Notes under the pieces: model-generated
Seen by the model: the letters and a program-made list of their open reading frames with translations, nothing else
Told to the model about the DNA's origin: nothing
Databases searched by the model: none
Shown: positions 43,675 through 52,119 of the stretch, piece by piece
How positions within the stretch are numbered: position 1 is the stretch's first letter
Layout: each line of letters starts with the position of its first letter
Translations under genes and position numbers: made by a program
NCBI GenBank assembly: GCA_029779845.1
Contig: JAKOZT010000109.1
Location: 1-52,119 of the forward strand
Direction of reading: 5' to 3'
Origin: Pseudomonadota bacterium
Lineage (GTDB): Bacteria; Pseudomonadota; Gammaproteobacteria; Burkholderiales; Burkholderiaceae_C
Length of the DNA: 52,119 nt

Positions 43675-45656
43675 GCAACGTTCTCCGCGACGTCGAGAGC
43701 GAGATCGACCGCTTCCGCAAGCGGCTGCTGGCGGCTGCGGCCTTCGTGCTGCTGGCCTTTGCGCTGCTGGCCTCGCGCCTGGTCTACCTGCAGGTCTTCC
43801 GCCACGAGGAGCTGGCCACGCAGGCCGAGGCCAACCGCATCGCGGTGGTGCCCATCGTGCCCAACCGCGGGCTCATCGTGGACCGCAACGGCGTGGTGCT
43901 GGCCACCAACTACTCGGCCTACACGCTGGAGATCTCGCCCAAGCTGGGCCGCGGCAACGAGGCCGAGCTGGACGCGCTGATCGACGACCTGGCGGGCGTG
44001 GTGGACATCGCGCCGCGCGACCGCAAGCGCTTCAAGCGGCTGCAGGACGAGCTCAAGGGCGCCGAATCCCTGCCCATACGCACCAAGCTGACCGACGAAG
44101 AAGTGGCGCGCTTCATGGCGCAGCGCTTCCGCTTCCCCGGCGTGGACGTGAAGGCGCGGCTGTTCCGCAACTACCCGCTGGGCGACACGGGCAGCCACCT
44201 GCTGGGCTACATCGGCCGCATCAACCAGGCGGAAAAAGCCGCCATGGAAGACTGGGAAGAGGCCGAGCAGGGCAACTACAAGGGCACGGAATACATCGGC
44301 AAGCTGGGCCTTGAGCAGAGCTATGAAAAAGTGCTGCACGGCCAGGCCGGCTTCGAGGAAGTGGAGACCAGCGCGGGCGGCCGCGCCGTGCGGCGGCTGA
44401 AGAGCCACCCGCCCACGCCGGGCGACAAGCTGGTGCTGTCCATCGACATCAAGCTGCAGGCGCTGGTGGAGGAACTCTTCGGCGACCGCCGCGGCGCCCT
44501 GGTGGCGCTGGACCCGCGCAGCGGCGAGGTGCTGGCCTTCGTCAGCAAGCCCACCTTCGACCCCAACCTGTTCGTGGACGGCATTGACGCCGAGAGCTGG
44601 CGCGAGCTGAACGAGAGCATCGACAAGCCGCTGCTGAACCGGGCCCTGCGCGGCACCTACCCGCCAGGTTCCACGTACAAGCCCTTCATGGCCATGGCCG
44701 CACTCAACAGCGGCAAGCGCTCGCCCACCACGCTGATCAACGACACCCTGGTCTTCAACTTCGGCGGCCACCGCTTCGGCAGCCCGGAAACCGAGCGCGG
44801 CGGCATCATGGACATGAACCGCGCCATCGTGCAGTCCAGCAACGTGTACTTCTATTCGCTGGCCAACGAGATGGGCGTGGACCTGATCCACGAGCAGCTC
44901 TACCCCATGGGCTTCGGCCGCAAGACCGGCATCGACGTGGAAGGCGAAGTCACCGGCGACCTGCCTTCCACCGAGTGGAAGAAGAAACGTTTCAAGAAGC
45001 CCGAGCAGCAGAAGTGGTACGCGGGCGAGACCATCTCGCTGGGCATCGGCCAGGGCTACAACAACTTCACCATGCTGCAGATGGCCACGGCCATGTCCAC
45101 GCTGGTCAGCGGCGGCCAGCGCTTCAAGCCGCGCCTGGTGCGCGAGGTGGAAGACGTGATCACCGGCCAGCGCAAGCGCATGGCCAACGACGCGCTGGAG
45201 CCGCTGCCGTACAAGCCGGCGGACGTGGAAGTCATACGCCGCGCGCTGCATGGCGTGACCACCGACGGCACCTCGCGCGCCAGCTTCGTGGGCGCGGGCT
45301 ATGCCAGCGGCGGCAAGACCGGCACGGCCCAGGCCGTGGGCGCCAAGGCCAACGAGAAATACAACGCCGCCAAGCTGGAAGAGCACAAGCGCGACCACGC
45401 GCTGTACGTGGCCGCCGCCCCCATCGAGGCGCCCACCGTGGCGCTGGCCGTCATCGTGGAAAACGCCGGCTGGGGCGCGGATGCGGCAGCACCCATGGCG
45501 CGCCGCGTCTTCGATTACCTGCTGCTGGGCCAGTACCCCAGCGCGGAAGACATCGCCGCCATGCGCGAAGGCAAGGCCAAGGCGCCCATCGGCAAGACGC
45601 GCCCGGCCGCCGAGGTGCCGCTGCCCGGCCAGGCCACCACGGCGGCAGCCCCATGA
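43671..45656 (+). CDS. mrdA: Penicillin-binding protein 2
   Basis: 661 aa from GTG overlapping the mreD stop. One N-terminal helix, pedestal domain (NRGLIVDRNGVVLATNYSAY), then the class B transpeptidase with SxxK in PPGSTYKPFMAM, SxN in SSNVYFYS and KTG in GGKTGTAQ. It cross-links lateral-wall peptidoglycan with RodA. The C-terminal 40 residues are Ala/Pro-rich and variable. Confidence 0.97.
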   Translation: MSNVLRDVESEIDRFRKRLLAAAAFVLLAFALLASRLVYLQVFRHEELATQAEANRIAVVPIVPNRGLIVDRNGVVLATNYSAYTLEISPKLGRGNEAELDALIDDLAGVVDIAPRDRKRFKRLQDELKGAESLPIRTKLTDEEVARFMAQRFRFPGVDVKARLFRNYPLGDTGSHLLGYIGRINQAEKAAMEDWEEAEQGNYKGTEYIGKLGLEQSYEKVLHGQAGFEEVETSAGGRAVRRLKSHPPTPGDKLVLSIDIKLQALVEELFGDRRGALVALDPRSGEVLAFVSKPTFDPNLFVDGIDAESWRELNESIDKPLLNRALRGTYPPGSTYKPFMAMAALNSGKRSPTTLINDTLVFNFGGHRFGSPETERGGIMDMNRAIVQSSNVYFYSLANEMGVDLIHEQLYPMGFGRKTGIDVEGEVTGDLPSTEWKKKRFKKPEQQKWYAGETISLGIGQGYNNFTMLQMATAMSTLVSGGQRFKPRLVREVEDVITGQRKRMANDALEPLPYKPADVEVIRRALHGVTTDGTSRASFVGAGYASGGKTGTAQAVGAKANEKYNAAKLEEHKRDHALYVAAAPIEAPTVALAVIVENAGWGADAAAPMARRVFDYLLLGQYPSAEDIAAMREGKAKAPIGKTRPAAEVPLPGQATTAAAP

Positions 45657-46816
45657 ACGCGGTCTTCGAGCGCCCTTCGCCCTGGCTGCGGCTGGCGCGC
45701 GTGTTCAAGGGCTTTGACGGCCCGCTGCTGGTTGCCGTGGTGCTGCTGGCGGCGCTGGGCCTGGTCACGATGTATTCCGCCGGCTACGACCACGGCACGC
45801 GCTTCGTGGACCACGGCCGCAACATGCTGATCGCGCTGGTGGTGATGTTCGCCGCCGCGCAGGTACCGCCGCAGAAGCTGCAGCAGCTGGCCGTGCCGCT
45901 GTACGTGGTGGGCGTGCTGCTGCTGGTGCTGGTGGCGCTGCCCGGCGTGGGCGTCACCAAGAAGGGCGCGACACGCTGGCTGAGCATAGGCGTGACGCAG
46001 ATCCAGCCGTCGGAGATCCTCAAGATCGCCATGCCGCTGATGCTGGCCTGGTGGTTCCAGAAGCGCGAAGGCCAGCTGCGCGTGGCCGACTTCCTGGCGG
46101 CCGGCGCGCTGCTGCTGGTGCCCGTGGCGTTGGTGATGAAGCAGCCGGACCTGGGCACCGCGCTGCTGATCCTGGCCAGCGGCGTCTACGTCATCTTCTT
46201 CGCGGGCCTGAGCTGGCGGCTGGTGATTCCGGTGCTGGTGCTGGGCGCGGCGGCCGTCATCGCCATCGTGGTCAGCGCGGACGCCATCTGCGAACCCGGC
46301 GTGCGCTGGCCGGTGCTGCGCGAGTACCAGCAGCACCGCGTCTGCACGCTGCTGGACCCCACGCGCGACCCGCTGGGCAAGGGTTTCCACATCATCCAGG
46401 GCATGATCGCCATCGGCTCCGGCGGCCTGGGCGGCAAGGGCTTCATGCAGGGCACGCAGACGCACCTGGAGTTCATCCCGGAGCGCACCACCGACTTCAT
46501 CTTCGCCGCCTTCAGCGAGGAGTTCGGCCTGGCCGGCGTGGTGCTGCTGATCCTGGGCTTCACCTTCCTGATCTTCCGCGGGCTGATGATCGCGGCCGAG
46601 GCGCCCACCGTCTTCACGCGGCTGCTGGCCGGCGCGGTGACGCTGAGCTTCTTCACCTACGCGTTTGTCAACATGGGCATGGTCAGCGGCATCCTGCCGG
46701 TGGTGGGTGTGCCGCTGCCCTTCATCAGCTACGGCGGCACGGCCATGGTGACGCTGGGGCTGGGCCTGGGGATCCTGATGTCGGTGGCCCGCAGCCGCAG
46801 GCTGATGCAGAGTTAG
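45653..46816 (+). CDS. rodA: Rod-shape glycosyltransferase RodA
   Basis: 387 aa SEDS-family polymerase with ten helices, the glycan-strand polymerase of the elongasome. Conserved features include RWLSIGVTQIQPSEILKIAMP, KQPDLGTALLIL with the catalytic-region aspartate, HTDFIFA-like ERTTDFIFAAFSEEFGLAG and the C-terminal PFISYGGTAMV. The ATG overlaps the mrdA stop. It is the last gene of the operon and overlaps the convergent histidine kinase gene by 4 nt. Confidence 0.97.
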   Translation: MNAVFERPSPWLRLARVFKGFDGPLLVAVVLLAALGLVTMYSAGYDHGTRFVDHGRNMLIALVVMFAAAQVPPQKLQQLAVPLYVVGVLLLVLVALPGVGVTKKGATRWLSIGVTQIQPSEILKIAMPLMLAWWFQKREGQLRVADFLAAGALLLVPVALVMKQPDLGTALLILASGVYVIFFAGLSWRLVIPVLVLGAAAVIAIVVSADAICEPGVRWPVLREYQQHRVCTLLDPTRDPLGKGFHIIQGMIAIGSGGLGGKGFMQGTQTHLEFIPERTTDFIFAAFSEEFGLAGVVLLILGFTFLIFRGLMIAAEAPTVFTRLLAGAVTLSFFTYAFVNMGMVSGILPVVGVPLPFISYGGTAMVTLGLGLGILMSVARSRRLMQS

Positions 46817-48354
46817 GCGGGCGCCGTCGGCGCAGGGGCCGGAGCCGGAGCAGGGTCTGCGCCAGGCGGGTCGTCCGGGGCCTGCGGCAGATGGAAGCGC
46901 ACCGTGAACAGCGCCCCCGGCGGCAGGCCACCCGGTGCGCCGCGCGGGCGCGCATCGGCCACCGTCACTTCGGCGCCATGGCGCTGCGCCACCTCGGCCA
47001 CGATGGCCAGGCCCAGGCCGCTGCCGTCCACCTGCGTGCCCTCGGCGCGGTAGAAGGCGCGGAACACGGCCTCGCGCTCGGCCGGGGCGATGCCCGGGCC
47101 CGTGTCTTCCACCTGCAGCACCAGCACCTGGCCAAAGGGGTCGGGCACCACGCGCGCCGTCACCGTGCCGCCGGGCGGCGTGTACTGCAGCGCGTTGTCC
47201 ACCAGGTTGCGCACCATCTCGCCCAGCAGCACGGGCTCGCCCACCAGGCGCAGCTTGGCGTCTGCCGACTCCGGGCCTTCGTAGCCCAGGTCGATGCGCC
47301 TTTCAATGGCCCGCGCCACGAAGTCGCGCACCACCACGCGGGTCAGCGCCGCCAGGTCCACCGGCACGCGGCGCATCACCTGGCCGCCGTCCTCGGCACG
47401 CGCCATGGCCAGCAGTTGGTTGACCATGTGGGCCGCGCGCTGGCTGGACAGCGCGATCTGCCGCAGCGAATGCTTCATGGACTGCGGGTCGCTCTTGCCG
47501 CCGTCGATCTCCCGCTCGGCGATCTCGGCCTGCATGCGCAGGCCTGCCAGCGGCGTCTTCAGCTGGTGGGCCGCGTCCGCCAGGAAGTGGCGCTGCGTGG
47601 CGATGGATTCGTCCAGCCGCTGCAGCAGGTCGTTGATGGCATGCACCAGCGGCGCCACTTCGTCGGGCACGTCGCGCGTGGGGATGGCGCTCAGGTCGGT
47701 GCTGGGGCGCTTGCGTATGCGCTGCTGCAGCTCGGCCAACGGCCGAATGCCGCGCACCAGCGCAAACCACACCAGCGTCACCGCCAGCGGCAGGATCACG
47801 AACTGCGGCAGCAGCACGCCCTTGATGATTTCCGTGGCCAGGCGCGAACGCTTGCCCAGCGTCTCGGCCACCTGCACCAGGCCGTCGCCCTGGCCTTGCG
47901 CGTCGGGCATGCGCAGGTAGGCCACGCGCACGGGCTCGTCGCCCAGCAGGTCGTCGCGGTAGCGCACGCCGCTGGTGCCGGGCGCGTCTTCGGTGGGCAC
48001 GTTCAGGCGCGGGTCGCCGGCCACCAGTTCGCCGCGGGTGCCCAGCACCTGGAAGTAGACGTTGTCGCCGTTGTCTTCCTCGTCGGCGCGCAGCAGCGAC
48101 AAGGCCGTGCGTTCCAGTTCGCGCCGCCGCGCCACGGCCGGGTGCGCACCTTCCACCAGCTCCACCTGCGACTGGCGCGCCAGCGCCTGCACCACGTCGG
48201 CCAGTTCGCGGTCATAGGGCTTGTTGGCGATGGCCTGGGCCACCAGCCACGTGAGGCCCAGGCTCATGGGCCAAAGCAGCAGCAGCGGCGCGAGCATCCA
48301 GTCCAGGATCTCGCCAAACAGCGAGCGCTGCTCGTGAGCGGCGTGCGTGAACAT
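46813..48354 (-). CDS. Sensor histidine kinase (TctE/QseC-like)
   Basis: 513 aa. Helix 1 at about 18-42, a periplasmic domain of about 130 residues (TctE_N-like), helix 2 at about 175-195, HAMP, HisKA with FLADAAHQLKTPLAGLRMQAE, and the ATPase domain with the N-box LVDNALQY, G1 VEDTGPGIAP and G2 GSGLGLAIV. A disordered Pro/Ala tail of about 25 residues ends the protein. TctE relatives sense tricarboxylates, but the signal here is unknown. The gene follows its response regulator by 40 nt. Confidence 0.94.
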   Translation of the reverse strand: MFTHAAHEQRSLFGEILDWMLAPLLLLWPMSLGLTWLVAQAIANKPYDRELADVVQALARQSQVELVEGAHPAVARRRELERTALSLLRADEEDNGDNVYFQVLGTRGELVAGDPRLNVPTEDAPGTSGVRYRDDLLGDEPVRVAYLRMPDAQGQGDGLVQVAETLGKRSRLATEIIKGVLLPQFVILPLAVTLVWFALVRGIRPLAELQQRIRKRPSTDLSAIPTRDVPDEVAPLVHAINDLLQRLDESIATQRHFLADAAHQLKTPLAGLRMQAEIAEREIDGGKSDPQSMKHSLRQIALSSQRAAHMVNQLLAMARAEDGGQVMRRVPVDLAALTRVVVRDFVARAIERRIDLGYEGPESADAKLRLVGEPVLLGEMVRNLVDNALQYTPPGGTVTARVVPDPFGQVLVLQVEDTGPGIAPAEREAVFRAFYRAEGTQVDGSGLGLAIVAEVAQRHGAEVTVADARPRGAPGGLPPGALFTVRFHLPQAPDDPPGADPAPAPAPAPTAPA

Positions 48355-48394
48355 CAGCAGCCCTCAGCAAGAGCCGCGCCGACGGCGGCCGGTC

Positions 48395-49066
48395 TCAGGC
48401 GGCAATCTTTTCCAGGCAATAGCCCAGGCCCCGCACGGTGGCGATGCGCACCGGCCCTTGCTCGATCTTCTTGCGCAGGCGGTGGATGTAGACCTCGATG
48501 GCGTTGTTGCTGACCTCTTCGCCCCATTCGCACAGCCGCTCCACCAGCTGGTCCTTGCTGACCAGGCGGCCGGCGCGCTGCAGCAGCACTTCCAGCAGGC
48601 TCAGCTCGCGCGCGGAAAGCTCGACCATCTGGTCGTTGAGGTAGGCGACACGGCCGGTGGCGTCGAAGGTGAGCGGCCCATGCTTGAGCAGGCTGCTGGC
48701 CGTGCCCAGGCCACGGCGGGTGAGCGCACGCACCCTCGCTTCGAGCTCTTGCAGCGAAAAGGGCTTGGCCATGTAGTCGTCGGCGCCCAGGTCCAGGCCC
48801 TTGACACGCTGCTCCACGCTGTCCGCCGCGGTGAGGATCAGCACCGGCACGGCGCTGCCGCGGCCGCGCAGCTTGCGCAGCACCTCAAAGCCATGCATCT
48901 TGGGCAGGCCCAGGTCCAGGATCAGCAGGTCGAACTCGTGGGCCGCCAGGGCCGCATCGGCTTCGGTGCCGCTGCCCACCTGGTCCACGGCGTAGCCGGC
49001 GGAGCGAAGAGACCGCAGGAGGCCGTCGGCCAGCACCTGGTCGTCTTCGGCGATGAGGATACGCAT
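48395..49066 (-). CDS. OmpR-family response regulator (TctD/QseB-like)
   Basis: 223 aa. Receiver domain with the acidic pair ED (7-9), phospho-acceptor D51 in [13 protein letters not shown] and K in MAKPF. The C-terminal winged helix (about 125-220) contains [17 protein letters not shown] and the recognition region [15 protein letters not shown]. It is the partner of the kinase encoded immediately downstream. A perfect 16-bp palindrome lies about 100 bp upstream and may be its operator. Confidence 0.95.
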   Translation of the reverse strand: MRILIAEDDQVLADGLLRSLRSAGYAVDQVGSGTEADAALAAHEFDLLILDLGLPKMHGFEVLRKLRGRGSAVPVLILTAADSVEQRVKGLDLGADDYMAKPFSLQELEARVRALTRRGLGTASSLLKHGPLTFDATGRVAYLNDQMVELSARELSLLEVLLQRAGRLVSKDQLVERLCEWGEEVSNNAIEVYIHRLRKKIEQGPVRIATVRGLGYCLEKIAA

Positions 49067-49140
49067 GCGCTTGTCTCCGCTTTTTCCGTCAGGGCTCGAA
49101 CCGGCCAGCGCCCCGTGGTCAGGCCCGGAGCTGCGGCGCG

Positions 49141-49182
49141 ATTCTAGGCAGCACCCTGACGCCAGGCTTGACAGCTGTCAAG
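49141..49182 (-). promoter_or_regulatory. 16-bp perfect palindrome and -10 upstream of the response regulator
   Basis: CTTGACAGCTGTCAAG at 49167-49182 is perfectly palindromic. On the minus strand a TAGAAT -10 (49146-49141) lies 20 nt beyond it, placing the palindrome around -40 to -60, where an activator would sit. Autoregulation by the response regulator is one possibility. The site also lies 142 bp upstream of recA. Confidence 0.5.
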
Positions 49183-49250
49183 GTGGCGGGCCCGAGTGCC
49201 CCTTGCCGGGGGCGCCCCAAAAGAGCCCCTCCAGGAGTTACCCCAAAAGA

Positions 49251-49266
49251 CTGTACGCATATCCAG
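49251..49266 (+). promoter_or_regulatory. LexA (SOS) box of recA
   Basis: CTGTACGCATATCCAG fits the LexA consensus CTG-N10-CAG. A CATAAT -10 follows at 49276-49281, so LexA binding would cover the promoter. The position, about 60 nt before the recA ATG, is as expected. Confidence 0.8.
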
Positions 49267-49323
49267 TTTGTCGTCCATAATCGCTGCCACCACCCCAACT
49301 GGCAGATTCTCAGGAGAGCCCCC

Positions 49324-50364
49324 ATGGACGCACCCGTCAAAGCGCTGAACACCGAAAAGGCCAAGGCCCTGCAGGCCGCGCTGGCCCAGATCGAAAAGCA
49401 GTTCGGCAAGGGCTCCATCATGCGCCTGGGCGAAGGCGAGAAGATCGAGGACATCCAGGTCGTGTCCACCGGCAGCCTGGGCCTGGACATCGCCCTGGGC
49501 GTGGGCGGCCTGCCGCGCGGCCGCGTGGTGGAAATCTATGGCCCGGAATCGTCCGGCAAGACCACGCTCACGCTGCAGGTCATCGCCGAAATGCAAAAGC
49601 TCGGCGGCACGGCAGCCTTCATCGACGCCGAGCACGCGCTGGACATCCAGTACGCGCAGAAGCTGGGCGTGAACCTGCAAGACCTGCTCATCAGCCAGCC
49701 CGACACGGGCGAGCAGGCGCTGGAAATCGTGGACGCGCTGGTGCGCAGCGGCAGCATCGACCTCATCGTGGTGGACTCCGTGGCCGCGCTCACGCCCAAG
49801 GCCGAGCTGGAAGGCGAAATGGGTGACAGCCTGCCCGGCCTGCAGGCGCGGCTCATGAGCCAGGCGCTGCGCAAGCTGACCGCCACCATCAAGAAGACCA
49901 ACACCATGGTCATCTTCATCAACCAGATCCGCATGAAGATCGGCGTGATGTTCGGCAACCCCGAAACCACCACCGGCGGCAACGCGCTGAAGTTCTACGC
50001 CTCCGTCCGCCTGGACATCCGCCGCACCGGCAACATCAAGAAGGGCGAAGAGATCATCGGGTCGGAAACCAAGGTCAAGGTCGTCAAGAACAAGGTCAGC
50101 CCGCCCTTCAAGACCGCTGAATTCGACATCCTCTACGGCGAAGGCATCAGCCGCGAAGGCGAGATCATCGACATGGGCGTGGAAGCGCGCATCGTGGACA
50201 AGAGCGGCGCCTGGTTCGCCTACAACGGCGAGAAGATCGGCCAGGGCAAGGACAACGCCCGCGAGTTCCTGCGCGAGAACCCGGAGCTGGCGCAGGAAAT
50301 CGAGAACAAGGTGCGCGAGTCCCTGGGCATCCCGCTGATGGGCGCCGAGCCGGCGGCCGAATAA
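49324..50364 (+). CDS. recA: Recombinase RecA
   Basis: 346 aa. Walker A GPESSGKT (about 68-75), Walker [13 protein letters not shown], the signature [17 protein letters not shown]-binding loop L1 around [21 protein letters not shown] and L2 around [20 protein letters not shown]. It catalyses strand exchange and LexA self-cleavage. The start at 49324 follows AGGAGA. The C-terminus is acidic and short. recX follows after 28 nt. Confidence 0.98.
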   Translation: MDAPVKALNTEKAKALQAALAQIEKQFGKGSIMRLGEGEKIEDIQVVSTGSLGLDIALGVGGLPRGRVVEIYGPESSGKTTLTLQVIAEMQKLGGTAAFIDAEHALDIQYAQKLGVNLQDLLISQPDTGEQALEIVDALVRSGSIDLIVVDSVAALTPKAELEGEMGDSLPGLQARLMSQALRKLTATIKKTNTMVIFINQIRMKIGVMFGNPETTTGGNALKFYASVRLDIRRTGNIKKGEEIIGSETKVKVVKNKVSPPFKTAEFDILYGEGISREGEIIDMGVEARIVDKSGAWFAYNGEKIGQGKDNAREFLRENPELAQEIENKVRESLGIPLMGAEPAAE

Positions 50365-50392
50365 GCCGCCAACCGGCGCGGGCGGCGCAGGC

Positions 50393-50896
50393 ATGGGGTT
50401 CGGCTCGCTGTCCGTCAAGGGCCGGGCGCTGCGCTACCTGGCGCAGCGCGAACATTCACGGGCCGAACTCGCCCGCAAGCTGGCGCGCACCGTACAAGGC
50501 GCTGGAAGCGGTGTAGGCGCTGAAGACGCCGAAGACACCCACAGCAGCAGCGTGGCCGCGCAGATCGAAGCCGCGCTGGACCAGTTGGCCGCGGCCGGCT
50601 TGCTGAGCGACACCCGCGCGGCGGAGTCCGTGCTCAGCAGCCAGGGCAAGCGCTTCGGCTCCAGGCGCCTGAAGCAGGTGTTGCAGAGCAAGGGCCTGGC
50701 GCCGGAACTGGTCCAACACACCTTGCAGGAAGCGCGCGGCACCGAGCTGTCGCGTGCCCGCGAAGTCTGGCAGCGCCGTTTTGGCAGCCCGCCCGCCGAT
50801 GCGCACGAACGCGCCAGGCAGATGCGCTTCCTGGCCGGCCGGGGCTTTGACGGCGACGTGATCCGCCGTGTCGTCCAGGGCGCGGAAGACGACTGA
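50393..50896 (+). CDS. recX: RecA regulatory protein RecX
   Basis: 167 aa, three-helix repeats. The opening VKGRALRYLAQREHSRAELARKL, the central GKRFGSRRLKQVLQSKGL and the end FLAGRGFDGDVIRRVVQGAEDD are typical. RecX binds RecA filaments and limits their growth. A small Gly/Glu/Asp insert (VQGAGSGVGAEDAEDTHSSS) interrupts the first helical repeat. It is co-transcribed with recA. Confidence 0.95.
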   Translation: MGFGSLSVKGRALRYLAQREHSRAELARKLARTVQGAGSGVGAEDAEDTHSSSVAAQIEAALDQLAAAGLLSDTRAAESVLSSQGKRFGSRRLKQVLQSKGLAPELVQHTLQEARGTELSRAREVWQRRFGSPPADAHERARQMRFLAGRGFDGDVIRRVVQGAEDD

Positions 50897-50969
50897 CGCA
50901 CGCTGCGCAGGCCCGCGCGGCCGCACCGCAACACGCCAGCGCGCTGTAAGCCAGTGCTGCAGAGCAGCA

Positions 50970-50978
50970 TGCTAAATT
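50970..50978 (+). promoter_or_regulatory. Extended -10 promoter of sucC
   Basis: TGCTAAATT gives a TGn-extended -10 box 140 nt upstream of the sucC ATG. The leader between is GC-rich, with no obvious riboswitch. No clear recX terminator was found upstream. Confidence 0.45.
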
Positions 50979-51117
50979 CGCCTGCTGCCTATCCGCAGCG
51001 ACCCGCAGGTGTTGCAGCCGGACCGTCCATCGCCGCCCCCTCAGACGCCGTGCCTGCGCCCAGGCGCACGCTGCGAGCTCCGAATCCTGTCTAGACCCGA
51101 GCGAACAAGGAACCCCT

Positions 51118-52119
<1,002 letters not shown>

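Noticed and set aside
46813..49066. Calling the two-component pair tctDE or qseBC
   Set aside because: The architecture fits both. No tct transporter or target gene is adjacent and the periplasmic domain alone does not decide.

Overview
The window is GC-rich, densely packed chromosomal DNA of a betaproteobacterium of the order Burkholderiales. The evidence is the operon styles and gene orders: gatC-gatA-gatB divergent from mreB-mreC-mreD-mrdA-rodA, recA-recX-sucC, a Bug/TctC solute receptor, and frequent 4-bp ATGA/GTGA start-stop overlaps. No rRNA, tRNA or CRISPR array was found.

Region by region. (1) 1-201 is the end of a Tn21-type mercury-resistance transposon: the last 55 codons of merR running into a 38-bp terminal inverted repeat. 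It has landed in a DUF5916 outer-membrane protein gene, whose 3' part fills 202-2090. (2) 2.1-9.0 kb holds a Gly-rich RRM RNA-binding protein, a MarC membrane protein, a GMC oxidoreductase coupled to a PAS-GGDEF-EAL c-di-GMP protein, an unrecognised protein with an internal repeat, and an alpha/beta hydrolase. (3) 9.0-14.4 kb has a structured intergenic segment ending in a strong terminator, a TSUP exporter, an HDOD protein, a Bug receptor-SulP transporter pair, and a poorly coding stretch with two doubtful small ORFs and a minus-strand terminator. (4) 14.4-25.7 kb is a peptide-type ABC importer. A double ATPase and two permeases lie on the minus strand. Three tandem paralogous solute-binding proteins, translationally coupled to an acetoacetyl-CoA synthetase, lie on the plus strand. 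(5) 25.7-37.6 kb carries a flavin reductase, an ECF sigma/anti-sigma/AmpG operon, an M48 protease, an MBL hydrolase, a decayed HipA-family (YjjJ-type) toxin gene, a class A acid phosphatase, an EthD protein, an esterase, gdhA, exonuclease III, pyrE and a DUF4124-like protein. (6) 37.6-52.1 kb is core genome: gatBAC, the mre/mrd rod-shape operon, a two-component system, recA-recX and the start of sucC.

Working together: the YejB/E/F-like importer and its three receptors form one divergent transport locus. The ECF sigma, its membrane anti-sigma and the muropeptide permease AmpG suggest a cell-envelope stress unit. mreBCD-mrdA-rodA is the elongasome. recA has an SOS box.

Three observations deserve most attention. 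The codon and tetranucleotide style changes abruptly inside gatA near 39.5 kb, which means either recombination or a chimeric assembly. The solute-binding protein trio shares a nearly identical 50-bp block and has a 7-codon leader ORF. A possible structured RNA lies at 9046-9186. I did not find a clear-cut new defence or biosynthetic system; the unusual items are regulatory, evolutionary or assembly-level signals.
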